Positions 12,311 to 24,589 of a DNA stretch of 64,000 bases are shown here, one piece after another (positions within the stretch are counted from its first letter, which is position 1; every line of letters starts with the position of its first letter). The position numbers were made by a program, and so were the translations under genes. Origin of the DNA: Vermamoeba vermiformis (lineage: Eukaryota > Tubulinea > Echinamoebida); assembly GCA_045837725.1 (NCBI GenBank), contig JBEWZL010000302.1, positions 459,905-523,904 of the forward strand, read 5' to 3'. The notes under the pieces were generated by a model that was not told where the DNA came from, ran no database searches, and was given only the letters and a program-made list of their open reading frames with translations.

Positions 12311-14449
12311 ATGTCGTGGACCATCACGAGCTCCATTTCAGTTGCGAAACAATTAAGAACTACCAAATGGTAAGGAAATTATTACCGTAACTCGCCATGC
12401 AGTGGATCTGCAGATCTAAAAGTTTTGAATCTGACAGGATCCGAAGAGTACTCCGAGAGAAAATGGTTCTTCTGAAGAACCATTTAGCACCTTATTATTT
12501 ATTAAGGGTACTGAACAGAAGAAATTAAGCTTAGAAGACTTTCGAAACGATCTAATCCGTCAAGAAGAAACAATTATTTTCGCCTTGATCGAACGCGCTC
12601 AATTCAAACAAAATTTAATAACCTACAAGCCAGGTAATAACAAATGTCCATCATTAATTATTTCTCTTATTTTCAATTATTTAATTCATTTGTTTTTAGG
12701 AGGTGTCACCGAAAATATCGGCTCGCTGAGTTTCCTCGATTTTTTCTTCGGTGAAATCGAGCGCGTTCATAGTATGATGAGACGCTACACGTCGCCTGGT
12801 AAGCGAAATTTCCAATGTTCCAAGTCACATCCATTTTTTTCTGTCCCGTGTATCTTCGTAACATTTTCATGAACCATAGATGAGCATCCGTTCTATACTG
12901 ACAAGCTCGTGCCTCCAATTATTCCATTGCTGAAATTTCCAGTCGTCATCAAGCCCAACACTATCAACATAAACAACCAGATCAAGTCGATTTATCTCAA
13001 CAAAATTATTCCGTCTATTTGCGCTGAAGGCGATGATAATCAATTTGGCTCGTCAGTGAATATGGATATTAACGCTCTTCAAGCCATTTCTAAGCGCGTT
13101 CATTACGGCAAATTCATCGCTGAAGCCAAATTTCAAGCTGAGCCTGAAAAGTACGGCGAACGCATCAGAAAAGGTATATGCCCTAATTATCAATTATTAG
13201 CTACTAACATGATATTTTTAGGTGACGTTGAAGGTTTGAGAGAGCTATTGACTAATTTGGAAGTCGAGAAAAAAGTTCTCGAAAGAATTCATTTGAAGGC
13301 CTCAACTTATGGCCGAGACGTCACATCCGCCCAAAGTAAGAAATATAGTAAAGTACTACTAGTATTAATAGCCTTAATTAGATCAAAAGTTCAAAGTGGA
13401 TCCCGAGGCAATTATGGCTATTTACCGCGACTTTATTATTCCTCTGAACAAAGACGTGCAAATCGCATATTTGTTGCAACGATTAGACGACCCTCAAGTA
13501 GCCTATTTAGGACCTCCTTCGACTTTCTCTCATCAAGCAGCGTTACAGCACTTCGGCGAAAAGCTCAAGTAAGTGGCACCGATTTTGACACTTTTGACAC
13601 CTGTCATATTAATATTTCCTTAGTGGCACTCCTTGTGCAAATATTTCCGAGGTATTTTTGTCCGTTATGGCTAACAAGACTTTCTTTGGTGTTGTGCCCG
13701 TTGAAAACTCAATCGCTGGTACACGACAGAAGCATTCCATTTTGTGGTTTTTTGTTAATGTGTTTGTAGGTCGAGTACAAGAGACTCTCGGGCAACTCTT
13801 CGAAGCACAAGTGCGTGTCGTTGGAGATCTCTATTTGAAAATCACGCAGAACTTGTTGTCGCATCACCCGCTCAATGAGGTTGAGATACTTTACACGCAC
13901 CCTCACGCTTACGAACAATGTCGCGGTTTCATCGCTAAGTACCTCCCGAAGGCTACTTTCATATCAACGAAATCAACGTCCGCTGCTGCTGAATTGGCCG
14001 CTCAAAAGTCAGCCGCAGGAGAGAAGTGCGCGTGCATTGCGAGCGACCTGGCAGCTCGTGAATTCAATTTGCCGATCGTCCAAACAGATATTCAAGATCA
14101 CAAGCAGAATACTACGAGGTTCTTAGTCATTGCCAAAGAAGATATTAGCAGCTCACCTTCAGGCCATGATCTGACTTGGATCGTGTTCGGCGTTCACAAT
14201 GTAACCGGAGCTCTGTCAGACGCTCTTCTTATCTTTGCTAAGCATGGTATTAATATGAACGCACTCGATACACGTCCAAATAAGACTCGCGACTGGCAAT
14301 ACGACTTTTTGGTTGAAATCCAAGGTCACGAGCAAGATCTGAACGTCAAAACGGCCATTAGTGAGTTAAAATCCAAGACGCCATTCTTAAATGTTATGGG
14401 ATCTATTCAAAACAGGAGAGTGTCCATTTCTTCGGCGATAAACAAATAA
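12311..14449 (+). CDS. Bifunctional chorismate mutase (ARO7-type) - prephenate dehydratase with ACT domain
   Basis: Converts chorismate to prephenate and then to phenylpyruvate for phenylalanine synthesis. The N-terminal half follows the fungal/plant AroQ-beta mutase: LSLEDFRNDLIRQEETIIFA, IERAQF, VHYGKFIAEAKF, LERIHLKASTYGRDV and YLLQRLDD. It passes straight into a dehydratase starting VAYLGPPSTFSHQAALQHFG. Further dehydratase signs are VPVENSIAGRVQET, the NTTRF motif, and a C-terminal ACT domain with GALSDAL and an ESRP-like DTRP, the usual phenylalanine-binding site. About eight exons join in frame. The first exon (ATG at 12311, MSWTITSSISVAKQLRTTK, joined to CTLLFIKG) is my best choice and could be a short targeting peptide; the start is the least certain part. 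Confidence 0.9.
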
Positions 14450-14521
14450 AAAGTTGCGCAGTTCTTTTGTTAGGATTCCTCTAGAGAATCTTTCTGACAG
14501 TCGACCACATTTCATTTAAAT

Positions 14522-15665
14522 ATGACTGAAGCATTAAAACAGAGTTTAAAGATTGCTTTCGTTCCAGGCACGGGCAACATGGGCAAGGGCCTGGCTAAAA
14601 ATCATGCCAAAGCCGGATGGCACGTCTTACTTGGCTCCAGATCTAAGGACAAGTACGACTCCTCGTCGAATATTATAGTAATAATTTTTAAATATGGATC
14701 ATGGCAAAATTGACTCAAATTATTGCTGCAGAATTTCAAAAAATGATTTTCTGATATTTCCATTTTCTTACAGAGCTCAAGCTGCTGTTGACGAGCTGAA
14801 AGATGAACACCCTGAGCTTAAAATAGAAGCTGGCACCAACGCTGAAGTTGCCGCTAAAGCTGATGTAGTGTTTTGGGCTCCTCAGGGTTCATTTGAAGAT
14901 CGCTACTCGATGCTACGAACTCTGCAAAAGGAATTGACCAACAAAATTATTATAGATGTAACTAACGTAAGTAATATAATGCATATAAGCTATTTCTCGC
15001 TAAACCAAGCTCGATCTGATTGCGTGTCAAAATTTTCTCGCTTGCAATCTCAAATTTTATGGAATATTTATTTTATTTATCTATAACAATATTTTAATGC
15101 ATAGATATTGTATATGGCTGATGAAAAAGCGTGGGGTCAGACGAGTTCCGTACTTGAAAATCAAAGAGAACTCGGTGCCCCAGCCAAATGGGCTTTTGCT
15201 TATAAGAGTACCTTCGCTAAGCTGCTTAAATCACCTACAGACACAAGCGGCGCTCCTGTTCACATTTTGATTGGAGGAGATGACGAGGTAACGCGATCTC
15301 ATCCTGAATTTTTTGGTGTAATTTCTTTCTTTGTATTTCGAATTTGAATAGTTATTAATTAATTTTTGTTACATAATTTATCGCCTAATCATGACTTTTA
15401 GGCTGTTCCGACGCTAAAAGCCTTGACTGAAAGCTGTGGTTACAAGACAATCCATATGGGAGGCCTAAAGGTACGTTAGAATCTCATAATAATATTTGTT
15501 ATATTCATTTATGGCTACGATAATGCTCTAACTCCAACTGTTGTTTAGGAATCCAAGATCGCTGAGCTGTTTGGCCCTCGCTACGTTGCAACTATTGATA
15601 ATTTGAATAATAATGCACAATTCAATGGATATTGGATCTATACTTCGAGCGCTAATAAGCATTAA
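14522..15665 (+). CDS. F420-dependent NADP-oxidoreductase-like Rossmann protein
   Basis: The start ATG at 14522 lies only 72 bp after the previous stop. The N-terminus carries a dinucleotide-binding fold (IAFVPGTGNMGKGLAKNHAKA, then HVLLGSRSKDKAQAAVDEL) typical of the NPD1/F420-dependent NADP reductase family. The middle (AAKADVVFWAPQGSF, IIIDVTN) and the C-terminal part (PVHILIGGDDEAVPTLKALT) fit the same family. Five exons join in phase, for example DK/AQAAV and VTN/ILYMADEKAWG. Eukaryotic members usually act on other substrates with NADPH rather than F420, so the reaction here is unknown. The length of about 240 residues is normal. Confidence 0.85.
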
Positions 15666-16101
15666 CGCATAAAAATGGAGATCTGACATCCAGAATATTT
15701 TCCTGACCGTAGTGGATACCTGATATTGCTATCAATATTATAAATGTATTTCCAATGTAATATTAATGATTTATCTGCGATATGAGGTGCGGTGCACGAG
15801 GGGGAAGTGAAAACTGGCTTAGTCGTTTGTCCCGCTCAGTTATTCTGACAAACACTAAAGGTGAAAGTTGATGAAACACAACTACTGTTTATGATTACAA
15901 GTGTATGTACTATCATATGCACGAGAAAATATATGAAGGAATTCAGTGGAAGGTAAGATACTGATCGGCCAGATGTATTTCAATTTTGTAAATTTTCTGT
16001 TACTTCTGGGCCTGCTAAGAACGAGTCCATATAATGCTACATAATTTAGTATATATTTATTTAATATTCTAATTAATCGCGTTAATTGGAATAGGCCAAG
16101 T
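15666..16101. other. Intergenic between convergent genes
   Basis: About 430 bp between the stop codons of the oxidoreductase (+) and KGG-repeat gene (-). Long minus-strand frames extending here from the repeat gene are in the wrong phase and look spurious. Nothing else recognised. Confidence 0.4.
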
Positions 16102-17303
16102 TTAGTAGATGCGCATTCTCTTGTTGGAACGCTCTTCACCACCCCAGCGAGCTTCGGCACCTTTGTGACCAATCTCGTAGACTTTGTCCTTGGGCATTGA
16201 AGCGAAGCCTTGCTTGCCAGAGCGGCGGTAGTTTCCGTTTCCTTGATCCTCATCTTCTGAAGACTCGCTCTCGGATTCGTCGTAGCCGCCTCTCTTTCTC
16301 TTGCGACCGCCACCGTGGCCATGACGACCACCTTTAGCGGCAATCTTGCGCACCTGCTCCTTGGGCATCGAAGCAAAGCCCTGCTTGCCGGATCTGTAGC
16401 CGCCTTGATCTTCGTTGTCAGAACCTTCGTCGCTCTCTTCGTCGGAGCCCTCATCGCTGTATCTTTTTTTGCGACCACCGTGTCTTTTCTTCCGCCCATT
16501 GCTTCTCTCTTCTTTTTTTTTCCCCCTTCCTCCCCCTTCTTCGTCGGAGTCTTCCTCTTGGTCGTAGTGGCCACCCTTGGCCTTGCCACCCTTTGAAGCA
16601 ATCTTGCGGACCTGGTCCTTAGGCATGGAGGCGAAACCTTGCTTGCCGTGCTTGCGACTACTGCCTTGATCGTTGTCGGAGTCTTCATCGGAGCCTTGAT
16701 CATCGTCGTAGTCTTGTCGTTTGCGACCACCGTGACTGGAACGACCACCCATGGAGGCTATCTCGCGCACTTGGTCTTTGGGCATCGAAGCGAAGCCCTG
16801 CTTGCCGTGTTTGCGACCACTGCCTTGGTTGTCATCAGAGCCTTCGTCGTGGTCAGAAGTGTCACGGCCGCGTTGTTTGCGACCATGGCTGGACTTGCCA
16901 CCCTTTGACGCAATCTCACGCACTTGGTCTTTGGGCATCGAAGCGAAGCCTTGTTTACCATGCTTGCGACCACTGCCTTGGTTGTTGTCGTCATCGTCTT
17001 CGTCTTGGTCGTAGTGGCCACCTCTGGACTTGCCGCCCTTTGAAGCTATCTCGCGCACTTGGTCCTTAGGCATGGAGGCGAAACCTTGCTTGTTATGCTT
17101 GCGGCCACCTCGATTGTAGTCGTCACTTTCGCTCTCGTCGTCGCCTCCATAGTCATGACGCTTGTGCTTGCCACCATGGCTATGGCGACCACCCTTGGCA
17201 GCGATTTCTCGAAGGCGATCTTTGTCCATGGAAGCAAATCCCCACGTCCGGCTTGATCTTGACCTTCGTCGTTGCTAATATCGTAGTCTTCTCGTCTGCT
17301 CAT
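16102..17303 (-). CDS. KGG-repeat (GsiB-like) stress-induced hydrophilic protein
   Basis: A very hydrophilic protein with seven copies of a GFASMPKDQVREIASKGG-like motif, separated by acidic, serine- and glycine-rich spacers. The motif is the stress-induced KGG repeat known from Bacillus GsiB and plant/protist desiccation proteins, so a protective LEA-like role is likely. The last copy is diverged (KDKVYEIGHKGAEARWGG). The long frame begins at MDKDRLREIAAKGG (17229), but the residues before that Met also read WGFASM, so the first repeat starts upstream in a frame that does not join the better ATG at 17303 (MSRREDYDISNDEGQDQ). A one-base indel or start at 17229 are both possible; I give the wider span. 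Confidence 0.8.
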
Positions 17304-18157
17304 GGTTAAATATATTGCAGAATGCTTTTGTGGTATGTGTTTTGTTGGTAAGTTGAATTAAGAATAGATCCGTAAGCCAGAGCCTTTAAACCTTTCCGGA
17401 GCCCAAATGAACAGAAAACTCTGTTAAATAGGCGTAGAATATCGATGCGTGTCGTAAGATAGTAGCCTTCAATTATTGCATTGTGGTAAGTGGTAATATT
17501 TTTTTAAATATTTTATCCTTATTCGGATCTTTGCTGGCAAAGCACAATAAAAATCATAAATTATTACACGCTAATTGCAAGGCCTAATGCGCCATTATAT
17601 CATCGGTCACGTCATTGGTTATTTATTTGGTTCGTTTTAATCATCTCTTGGGGTTTAAGTCTATTATTGTTCAGCCTTCAACTTCTAGATCTGCTCGCGA
17701 GCAGTCTTATTCGACTAAGCATAAGGTAAAATAGCCTTATTGGTATTAGTGACATTCTCCGATACTGTTTGATTGTGCGCAATTATAGTACAATAGCAAT
17801 GTAAATACCGTGCAACTCTCTCTTCGTCTCGTTACATCATCAACTCCAATTATTTCGAAGAGATAGTGCATTTTCGCCTATTGTTAAAAATCTACAAAAG
17901 TTATTACTCATTCTTGTGGTGTTGCATTGTAACAGGATCCAAACCTGAATCGGTGAACGGACAAAGTTCGAGAAATCATATCCTGCTTCGGAGATTAGGA
18001 TTTAGTACTATGAGGATCTCACAGGGGTGATTTTGAAGTTAGAGGGCGCTATTTTTGTGCTCGAGTTGGATTTCTATTCGTTAATTTTAGTGTGCCGCGA
18101 TACCACACAAGAATCGCGTCATATTACCAAATTTAATCTGCAATATTTAATAGTTTC
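17304..18157. promoter_or_regulatory. Divergent intergenic region
   Basis: About 850 bp between the KGG-repeat gene (-) and the MYND/SET gene (+). It includes a 14-bp perfect palindrome CTGCTCGCGAGCAG at 17691-17704. No gene or RNA recognised. Confidence 0.3.
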
Positions 18158-20249
18158 ATGGAAACCTTTGCAGACTACTTCAAGACTGGCGCCCTGAAAC
18201 GGGATTCAGCCAGGTGTCTCGCCAAACGGATTAGCGGTGGTACGTTGTCTAATTAATCAAATAATATTTTTTCGGGAAGACATGAAATAACTCTCACAAA
18301 TTATGCATATAAATTTAAATTTCCGAGCCGTAGAACATTTAAACAATTTTTTTAATTTTGGATCGTGACATTCAATCATTTGTATTGATGGTAACTGGCT
18401 TAATAATGTCTAATAGGTTCATGCGAATTATCTTCGAATTTATTAGAAGTAGCGGAGTGGTTTTTAGACCAAAGCACCAAAAATGAAACGGTAATGAATT
18501 TCTCGATCAGTTTGAGAGTGTATTAATATAAACTCATAGGAGAACTCGGCACTAGCGTTAGCTTGTTTAGACGAAGCCATTAAAATTTTAACTCGCAGTA
18601 ACTTTGGAGAGGTCTCAATGAACGATCTGCTCGTCAAATGTTATGAAACACGATACAGAATTCACAAAAAGCTAGAGCTAACTAATTTAGAGGCATGGGA
18701 TGCTTGGAAAATACTAAATTTAAAGAAAAATATTGAAGGTGAGTTATTTAATGAAATCTGAGGCAGTTTGATCTGACCTATTGATCAGGATCCGATATGA
18801 CTAACTTTGTGGCGGCATCTTTTTCAACGTATGACTTTGCCTCTGCAATGAAACTAATAGACGATAATATGGATATTGCTATAATGGCTGGTACGCGTGA
18901 TAATTTGCTAAAAATAGAAATTTTAACGATTTTTCAAAATGCAGCGCTGAAGCCTACAATAGAGAATTATATGACTAAAGACAATAGTATGGGCTATTTA
19001 GGCTATTTTGTGCATGATTTGACGACCGGTTTGAAATCTGTCAATGAAGACCAGGATTATTTTCAATTACTAAACAAAGAAATTCTCGAAAAGCAATACA
19101 ATATCGAGATCGTTGATTTTGAAGGTAAAATTAATAAATGAATGTTACATTGTTACTAATTATTGTTAGGACGAGGACGTGGCATTAGGGCTCTTAAAGA
19201 TTTTGAGGCAGGAGAAATCGTTCTCAAAGAATTTCCTATTTGTTGTGCGACATTTAATCCAAAATGCTGGTACGATATCAAATAGGCTTGTATTAATATA
19301 GATTTTACTAATACTTTTTAGTTTTCATTGCATGAAGTACTTCGAGTCCGAACCGCCTGTCAAATGTTCTGTTGACACGTGTCAAACTAGATTTTGCTCT
19401 GAACAGTGCCGCACTATTGCCAATAATACCTATCATCGAGTATTGTGCAGCAATCATGAAGTGAATGCTGTCAGAGATTTAATTAAGGCTACAGAGTCAC
19501 CGAGTTCACTTTGCACACCCGTCATGTTGAAGCTCGTTGGTACGATTACATTACTATTTAATCAGCTAGTATTAATAGTACATTTAATAGCCACTGCCGT
19601 TCAACAAAATATCGATGTAGATGATCTCGAAGGCATATACAATCTTCACGGCTTCATCGCCAAAGACACCCAAGTCGGTCCATTCCGTTACGCCTATCAT
19701 CAAATCGAACAAGTTATTCGAGCTAAGTCCGAGTACAAAAACCGTACTATCGAGTGGGATTGGTATTTGAATGTTTGTTCTAAAGCACTGTTGAACATGT
19801 TCGGGTACGATCCGATCCCGACGCAAAGTAAGATCCGCCAATAATAGTACTGTATCATTTCGACTTACTATGACGTTACAGATGGACCTATGGATCAGTG
19901 GATTGGTGCACTGTATAATGTGACGAGTTATTTCAATCACAATTGCAACAATAATTGCGCAAAGGACTTTGACGGCGCTACTGTCATTTTCAAAACAAAA
20001 CGAAAAGTCAACAAAGGTATGCTACAAACTAATTAATATGCCTTAAGTAGACCATATTAATATCACTCATAATATTTGATGAGTTCTAATCTATTTTTAG
20101 GCGAAGAATTGACGATTCAATATTTCCCACCAGCAGACGCCGTTCAAGCTGTCATTCACTTTGGCTTCGCTTGTTCGTGCAACAATTGTCAGAACATTTA
20201 CGCGACGATGAAAGATTCATTGCCCGAGTGGGTGTTCAAAAACAAGTAA
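18158..20249 (+). CDS. SET and MYND domain protein (SMYD-like lysine methyltransferase)
   Basis: At least eight exons from ATG at 18158 (METFADYFKTGALKRDSARC). The N-terminal third is helical and may be TPR-like. Then comes the first SET segment (RGRGIRALKDFEAGEIVLKE), interrupted by a MYND zinc finger: CFHCMKYF, followed by CSVDTCQTRFCSEQC and HRVLC. The C-terminal SET core has SYFNHNCNNNC (NHxC-type) and GEELTIQYF, then a post-SET cysteine cluster CSCNNC. This order is that of SMYD proteins, which methylate lysines on histones or cytoplasmic proteins using S-adenosylmethionine. The stop is at 20247-20249. Small exon boundaries in the first third are less certain. Confidence 0.85.
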
Positions 20250-20629
20250 AAAAGCGGAACCAGAACCAAACTACGTGAGTCAAATAGTATGTGCGAAAAC
20301 GTTTTCTATCTATCATAATGTGCTGCTGTCGGTTTTGACAAGTTGTTGGCATGCAATTTGTTGACAATTTCGAGAATATTGCTGTCAAAATGCGTTTACA
20401 AACATTTATTTTGCATTTTCAAATTTTGATTTTAACTTGCTGCAACAATACGGTCATAGTATTTTTCTTGAATATAAAGTAACAGTACAGAACAATCTTA
20501 ATAGATTCTATAAATGAGAGTCAAACTAATTTTAGGTTTGTGATTCAGGGGACTGGATCCGATGTTGACAAGCCAAAAACAAGGATCATTTCTGTTTTCA
20601 TTTTTTTGTTGATGCGTAATAGCAATACA
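20250..20629. other. Intergenic, nothing recognised
   Basis: About 380 AT-rich bases between two genes in tandem. An in-frame Met codon at 20612 lies six codons upstream of the chosen start of the next gene. No other signal recognised. Confidence 0.35.
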
Positions 20630-22533
20630 ATGGGTCCTATTGCGAAGATATTCGTTTCTGCGGTCGTACTCTTAGCGTTTGCGAATCTGGCTGCTGGCTT
20701 GAACAATGGCCTTGCACGCCTTCCTCCGATGGTAATTAACTCATAATAATATCATAATATATTTTTAATCCACAACATTACTTCGAGATAAGCCCTTAAA
20801 GATAAATTTGGTCTACCTTAATGAAACGTTTCATTCAATTAATATCTTCAATCAAATAATTAATAAATTGAATTAATTAGGGATGGAGCACGTGGTGCAC
20901 GGACGGTAAGATATAAATTTAAAATTAAAATAAAGATTTTGTTCGCAAGATCAGATCTGACATTTTGAGTGCGATAGATTACATTCCGTGCGAGGACGAT
21001 TATTGCTCAGAGAAAGAAGTCAAGCGTAAGATATATTTATGGAAATTAAATATGACCCTAGTAAACTCGACTGACATGTGAACCATACTTAGAGGTGGCA
21101 GATGCGATGGTGAAAAGCGGAATGCGAGACGCTGGATATAATTTCGTTAATTTAGATGACTGTTGGGGAGGGTAAGCACTTCAGATTAAATTAAAAGGAT
21201 TTTTCTTGCCACATCCAAAACTGAAACAAAATATTTTTAGTCCTCGTGATAGCAATGGTCATTTAACCGCAGACAAATCACGCTTTCCTTCTGGTTCACT
21301 GAAACCTCTCGCTGACTACCTTCATTCGCTGGGCATGAAGCTTGGTGTAAGCTCCATTCATTTTTGTTGCAAGGAAATAACGATAAAATCTCAGGTTTAC
21401 CTTTGCGCGGGAAATTTTACTTGCAAATTTAACAGACCGGGCTCTTGGGGACACTTCGATGATGATGCTCAAACTATGGCGAACTGGAACGTGGATCTCG
21501 TCAAGATGGATTTTTGTTATCATCCTGCTTTGCCTCCCAAGCAAATCTACGGTACGTCCATTTGACACGCGTCACTTCTGGCACGACTGACAGGTGTCAT
21601 TTTGAACCAGGCATGATGCGCGACAGTTTGAACAAGACGCGCCATCCGATGGTCTTCTCAGTGTGCGAGTGGGGCAAGGACAATCCTTGGGAATGGGGCA
21701 TGGAGACTGCCAACATGTGGCGTGTCGTAAGTGTCAAAAAGTGACACGTGTCAAATTGAATGACTGATTTGTTTCTTAGACCAACGATCACCTGCCGTTC
21801 TTTTACCTGCCATTTGGTCACAAGCTCGGCTGGAGCACTCAAGACATTATTGAAGCCTTTGCTGGCAAGTCAAAGTTCGCTGGTCCTGGTGGCTGGAACG
21901 ACGCTGACTTTTTGATGACTGGTGCCATAACCATGACTGACATTCAAAGCAGAACTGAATTCAGGTACGAGACGTCCGCCCGATTGTCACGTGACTTATA
22001 TTTTGTTTTTCTTGTAGTTTCTGGGCGTTGTTCGCTTCACCGTTAATTGTTACGACTGACGTGCGTGACATGTCAAACAAAGGGCACATCTTGCTGAACC
22101 AAGAAGTCATCGCCGTCAATCAAGACCCTGTAAGTATCACTTGATTATGACAGTACCCGCCATCTCTTACAATAATCTAGCTCGGTATTCCTGGCGATCG
22201 ATTGTACAACTTTGAAAGCGGCGGTCAGATCTGGGCCAAGCCATTGTCGAACAAAGACTTTGCAGTTATTTTCTACAACTACAATTTCTTCGGCTCAGTT
22301 GAAATGGTGTTGAACTGGTCTGACTTGGGCTTCTCGTCCACTGCTTCGTTGAAAGTTCGCGATCTCTGGTTGCACGAGGTATCATTTGTGATTGAAAGTA
22401 TTGTGCGCAGAATGGTCAACCTAATTGTATATTTCCTATTTAGGATCTTGGCGTGTTTTATCAAAACTTCAAAGTCAAAGTCAGCGGTCACGATGTGTTG
22501 ATGATTCGTGTTTCGCTCGTGAGCAACAATTAA
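20630..22533 (+). CDS. Alpha-galactosidase, glycoside hydrolase family 27
   Basis: Removes terminal alpha-galactose (or alpha-N-acetylgalactosamine) from glycans. It starts with a signal peptide (MGPIAKIFVSAVVLLAFANL), so it is secreted or lysosomal. Family 27 landmarks follow in order: PPMGWSTWC, NLDDCWGGPRD, GMKLGVYLCAGNFTC, VDLVKMDFC (nucleophile Asp), VCEWGKDNPWEW with WRVTNDH (acid/base Asp), PGGWNDADFL and SFWALFASPLIVTTDVRDM. The C-terminal beta domain ends VSLVSNN. Nine or more short exons join in frame. An earlier in-frame ATG at 20612 would add six residues; 20630 gives the better signal peptide. Confidence 0.93.
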
Positions 22534-22758
22534 ACCACAGTTTTAGTTCGATAAAGCTTATTTACGTTACCTGGTTAATCCCAATTCACTCGCTCATGAT
22601 ATTCATCGCTCAATGTTTATTCCATTAATTATGAAATTCATCGCCAAGATTCTATCTCGTTGAGGCGGCCACCAATTTTATTTTTTCAACCAGGGCAGGA
22701 AGGCATCACGAACCGAGAATGGAGAATATTGCTTATTTGCTCGAAACAAACCATCAAT

Positions 22759-24589
22759 ATGGAGACGATTGTGAGTACTTGTAATTGTGTTTAAGTTTAA
22801 ATCCGAAATCTGATCTTTTTATTTCGTAGCCGATGACCGTTCTGAGCGGCTTTCTTGGCGCAGGAAAAACTACTCTACTGAACCATATTTTAAACAATAA
22901 TGAAAATAGAAAAATCGCCGTCATTGTCAATGATCTGGCTGCGGTTAACATAGATGCAAAATTAGTTCAGAACAAAAATACGCAATTAAACAAGTAAGTT
23001 GATAGATAATTCTCTAATAATTTTTAATAATTTCTCAAACACAGGGTTGAAGGAGAAAAGCTTGTTGAACTGAGCAATGGATGCGTATGGTAATTATTTT
23101 CTTTAACTATCGTTTATTTCGATCCAAAATAATATTATAATTTTAGCTGCTCGCTGAAAGAAGGCTTGTTAATTGAATTGAAGAAATTAGCACGAGCCAA
23201 ACAATTTACGCATATTATCATCGAAGGATCCGGTACGTAAAACCATTAAACAGGTTTTAATGTCTATAATACTCATATAATGCTATTATAATAGGTGTTA
23301 CTGAGCCTTTGCCCGTTGCAGAAGGCATTAGCAGCTACGAACTTGGTGGCGGCAAACTTCTTACCGATATTAGTACGCCTTATTCTGCTACAATTTCTAC
23401 GAATTTAAATTAATATTTTATTTAGCCCGATTAGATGCCATGATTACCGTAGTTGATGCCAAGAATTTTATGCGCGATTTTTACTCATCTGACTTCGTTG
23501 CCAATCGTCCTGAATTAATGGCTGAATTGAAGAAAGGCGAGCAATTAGATGTCGAACATGAGCATAAGGATGACGAGCATAGCGAAGAAGAATACGACCA
23601 TCCTCCCGTTGAAGCGCATAACGTAGCGGATCTGCTAGTGGAACAAGTTGAATTTGCGAATATCATCTTATTGAACAAAACTGACTTAGTATCCGAAAGC
23701 GACCTTAAAAAATTAGAAATAATTATTAAGGCGCTTAATCCCGATGCTAAGGTCATTAAGACAACCTTCGGCAAAGTCGATCTGAATCTGATCCTCGACA
23801 CGAATCTGTTCGATCTGGACAAAGCGTCGAATGCAGCTGGTTGGCTGAAGTTAATGAAGGGCACGTATATGTCCCAACAAGAACAAATTGGCTTTTGGAG
23901 TTTTGTTTACAACCGACGAAGACCGTTCCATCCAGCGCGACTCGCCAAAGTCATGGATGATGTCATGTTCAAGTCGATTATCAGATCGAAAGGATTTTTC
24001 TGGCTAGCCTCGCGAAATGATACTATGGGCAGCTGGTACGTACCTTAATATCACCATGTTGTCTTTTCGTTGTTTGGATCGCGATCCAAAATAATATTTC
24101 TACCCCATCTAAGAGCCAAATTCTCTACTATAATTCGCCAGATGGCAAATTTAATCGCACTTTATATAATATTCTACATTCTTAGTAATTATCAATCGTT
24201 TACTCTGGATCACACAGTGTGTTAAATTTTGACTTTTTGTACGGAACTGAAAAGGCCTATTTTTATTTCTTAAATAATTTATATTTAATATTCTTAGGTC
24301 ACACGCCGGAGAAGTGATTCACTTGGAAGGCAGTGGTCCGTGGTTTGCAGCAGTCGATGAGTCGGAGTGGCCAGGAGACGACAAGAACAAGAGCTTGATT
24401 AAGAAAGATTTTGACAGCAATCCTGCCATCGGCGATAGAAGACAGGAGATTGTTATTATTGGCGTTGATATCAATCAAAAAGAAATTGAAACAAAGTTGG
24501 ATCAGTGTTTGCTTACGGATGCCGAATTTGCTTTGGGCGCGGAAAAATGGCGCGATTTTGAAGATCCGTTGCCGCCTTGGGACGAATAG
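22759..24589 (+). CDS. CobW/COG0523 P-loop GTPase, metallochaperone-like
   Basis: Starts [19 protein letters not shown], with the Walker A motif right at the N-terminus. The family CxCC metal-binding motif is present as NGCVCCSLKEG, followed by the GTPase elements IIEGSG/VTEP and LLNKTDL. A histidine/acid-rich loop ([13 protein letters not shown]) may bind zinc. The C-terminal CobW_C domain begins near [17 protein letters not shown] and contains [10 protein letters not shown]. Such proteins deliver zinc or other metals to client enzymes. The ATG at 22759 is chosen because only it joins in phase to the Walker exon; an upstream ATG at 22719 opens a different frame that crosses the first donor. 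One intron (about 24045-24298) is longer than usual. Confidence 0.9.

Noticed and set aside
15882-16748. 288-codon minus-strand frame in the KGG gene region
   Set aside because: It is an off-frame reading of the repeats; the GFASM/KGG motif frame is clearly the coding one.
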